From Paraburkholderia sp. SOS3 (GTDB lineage: Bacteria > Pseudomonadota > Gammaproteobacteria > Burkholderiales > Burkholderiaceae), in the NCBI RefSeq assembly GCF_001922345.1, contig NZ_CP018812.1, forward strand, positions 1,302,001 through 1,366,000: a DNA stretch of 64,000 nucleotides, read 5' to 3'. Position 1 is the first letter of the stretch; the number at the start of each line of letters is the position of its first letter. Of the stretch, positions 63,083 to 64,000 are shown piece by piece. The notes under the pieces were generated by a model. The model had not been told where the DNA came from. It ran no database searches and saw nothing but the letters and a program-made list of their open reading frames with translations. The translations under genes were made by a program, and so were the position numbers.

Positions 63083-64000
63083 ATGAAGCGAACCTTGCCT
63101 CCTCTCAATGCACTGCGCGCCTTCGAGGCGGCGGGCCGGCTCGGCAGCTTCAAGGAGGCCGCGGCGGAATTGCACGTCACGCATGGCGCGGTGAGCCAGC
63201 ATGTACGTGCGCTTGAAGAATGGCTCGACGCGCCGCTGTTCGAACGGCGCAACCGGCGCGTCGTGCTCACGCCGGCGGCCAAGGCGTATCTCGACGAAAT
63301 CGGGCCGCTGTTCGAACAGCTCGCGCAGGCTACATCGCGATACGGCATTCCCGCAGCCATTTCACGAACGCTGTCGGTGAATGCCGTCGCAACTTTCACA
63401 CTGCGCTGGCTCGTGCCGAGACTCGCGAAATTTCATCTCGAACATCCAGGCGTGGAAGTGAAGGTCGACACGTCGAACGAGCCTTTGGAAAGTTTGAAAG
63501 AGACGTACGACGTGATCATTCGCGGCGGCCCCGATACCTTTTACGGCTATTCGATGCGCGTGTTTCTTTCCGAGGAGCGTGTGCCCGTTTGCAGCCCGGC
63601 CATGCTCGAGCGTCTGCCGGCTCGGGTGCCCGACGACTTGCGCGAGCATACGCTGCTGCATACGTCGAGCTTGCCGCGGCTTTGGCCGGACTGGCTTGCA
63701 AAAGCGAACGTTGCCACGCTGAGTCCCGCGGCGACGCTGACGTTCGATCATTTTTATCTGACGTTGCAGGCCGCAATCGATGGTGCCGGCATCGCGATGG
63801 GACCGGTCGCGCTCGTCGCGGACGATCTTGCGGCCGGGCGTCTCGTCTTGCCGTTCGATGGGCCGCGTCTGCCGTCGCGCAGCTATTGCAGTTACGTGCC
63901 GCAGGAAAAAGCCGCCGACGACCTCGTGAAGCTGTTCTGTGCGTGGCTCGAACGCGAAGGGCAGCACACTCAGGCACGCTCGAGCGGAAAGCCCTCGGCA
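63083..64000 (+). CDS. LysR-family regulator, GcvA-like (truncated by window end)
   Basis: Open from ATG 63083 through base 64000 with no stop, 306 codons visible. N-terminus MKRTLPPLNALRAFEAAGRL is the classical GcvA/AmpR-type start. Helix-turn-helix: FKEAAAELHVTHGAVSQHVRALEEWLDAPLF. The effector domain follows (VNAVATFTLRWLVPRLAKFH, DVIIRGG, AAIDGAGIAMGPVALV). A further in-frame ATG at 63035 would add 16 Lys/Thr/Pro-rich residues. Divergent from the EamA transporter, which it probably controls. Confidence 0.92.
   Translation, partial: MKRTLPPLNALRAFEAAGRLGSFKEAAAELHVTHGAVSQHVRALEEWLDAPLFERRNRRVVLTPAAKAYLDEIGPLFEQLAQATSRYGIPAAISRTLSVNAVATFTLRWLVPRLAKFHLEHPGVEVKVDTSNEPLESLKETYDVIIRGGPDTFYGYSMRVFLSEERVPVCSPAMLERLPARVPDDLREHTLLHTSSLPRLWPDWLAKANVATLSPAATLTFDHFYLTLQAAIDGAGIAMGPVALVADDLAAGRLVLPFDGPRLPSRSYCSYVPQEKAADDLVKLFCAWLEREGQHTQARSSGKPSA

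Overview
This is a GC-rich, gene-dense chromosomal segment from a proteobacterium. The best fit is a Burkholderiaceae member (Burkholderia, Paraburkholderia or Caballeronia type). That placement is inferred from the mix of families: a Burkholderia-style trimeric autotransporter with an extended signal peptide, a heteromeric MdtABC-OMF efflux operon, a DUF3300/DUF2950 pair, many LysR regulators and many catabolic oxidoreductases. It is not read from any rRNA or marker gene. I see no rRNA, tRNA, CRISPR array, phage or insertion sequence. The window looks like an accessory metabolic and surface-adaptation region.

Layout. 1-0.5 kb: end of an amide/urea channel gene followed by fmdB. 0.5-4.7 kb: a tiny lipoprotein, a DUF2231 membrane protein translationally coupled to a PQQ-type sugar dehydrogenase lipoprotein, an AraC regulator and a small orphan. 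5-8 kb: Bcr-type MFS exporter and an amidase. 8-12.5 kb: four exported proteins on the minus strand, including the DUF3300/DUF2950 pair. 12.6-15.1 kb: glycogen phosphorylase. 15.4-20.2 kb: LysR regulator, VanB-type reductase, VanA-type Rieske oxygenase and an AtoE-type carboxylate transporter. 20.3-26.9 kb: old-yellow-enzyme/LysR and aldo-keto reductase/LysR divergent pairs flanking a cyclic-nucleotide-binding thioredoxin-reductase-like flavoprotein. 27-32.8 kb: PRISE-type reductase, EamA exporter, chemoreceptor, GlxA-type regulator and isonitrile hydratase. 32.8-42.1 kb: four-gene RND efflux operon. 43.7-50.1 kb: a 1,940-residue trimeric autotransporter adhesin and a BamE-like lipoprotein. 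50.2-52.7 kb: a YfiR-YfiN-YfiB cyclic-di-GMP module. 53-57 kb: a MocDEF-like oxygenase operon divergent from a LacI regulator. 57-60.4 kb: HdeA-like protein and a FecR / OmpA / CHASE2 operon. 60.6-64 kb: MHS-family transporter, EamA exporter and a LysR gene running off the window.

The parts of greatest interest are these. (a) The adhesin lies beside a complete yfiRNB set; the four disulfide cysteines of YfiR and the GGDEF and inhibitory sites of YfiN are all visible, suggesting a combined attachment/biofilm locus. (b) The mocDEF-like operon shares with its divergent LacI gene a perfect 16-bp palindrome. (c) The FecR-OmpA-CHASE2 cluster has a CHASE2 sensor with no catalytic output domain. (d) One RND pump carries an insertion of about 70 Ala/Asn/Ser/Thr-rich residues. 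(e) A cNMP-binding flavoprotein lacks the usual CxxC. (f) A chemoreceptor has a Cache-like domain but no N-terminal membrane helix. Several short tandem repeats (8-, 9-, 12-, 13- and 14-bp units) sit between genes. All functional statements come from reading the sequence and family knowledge; no database search was possible.
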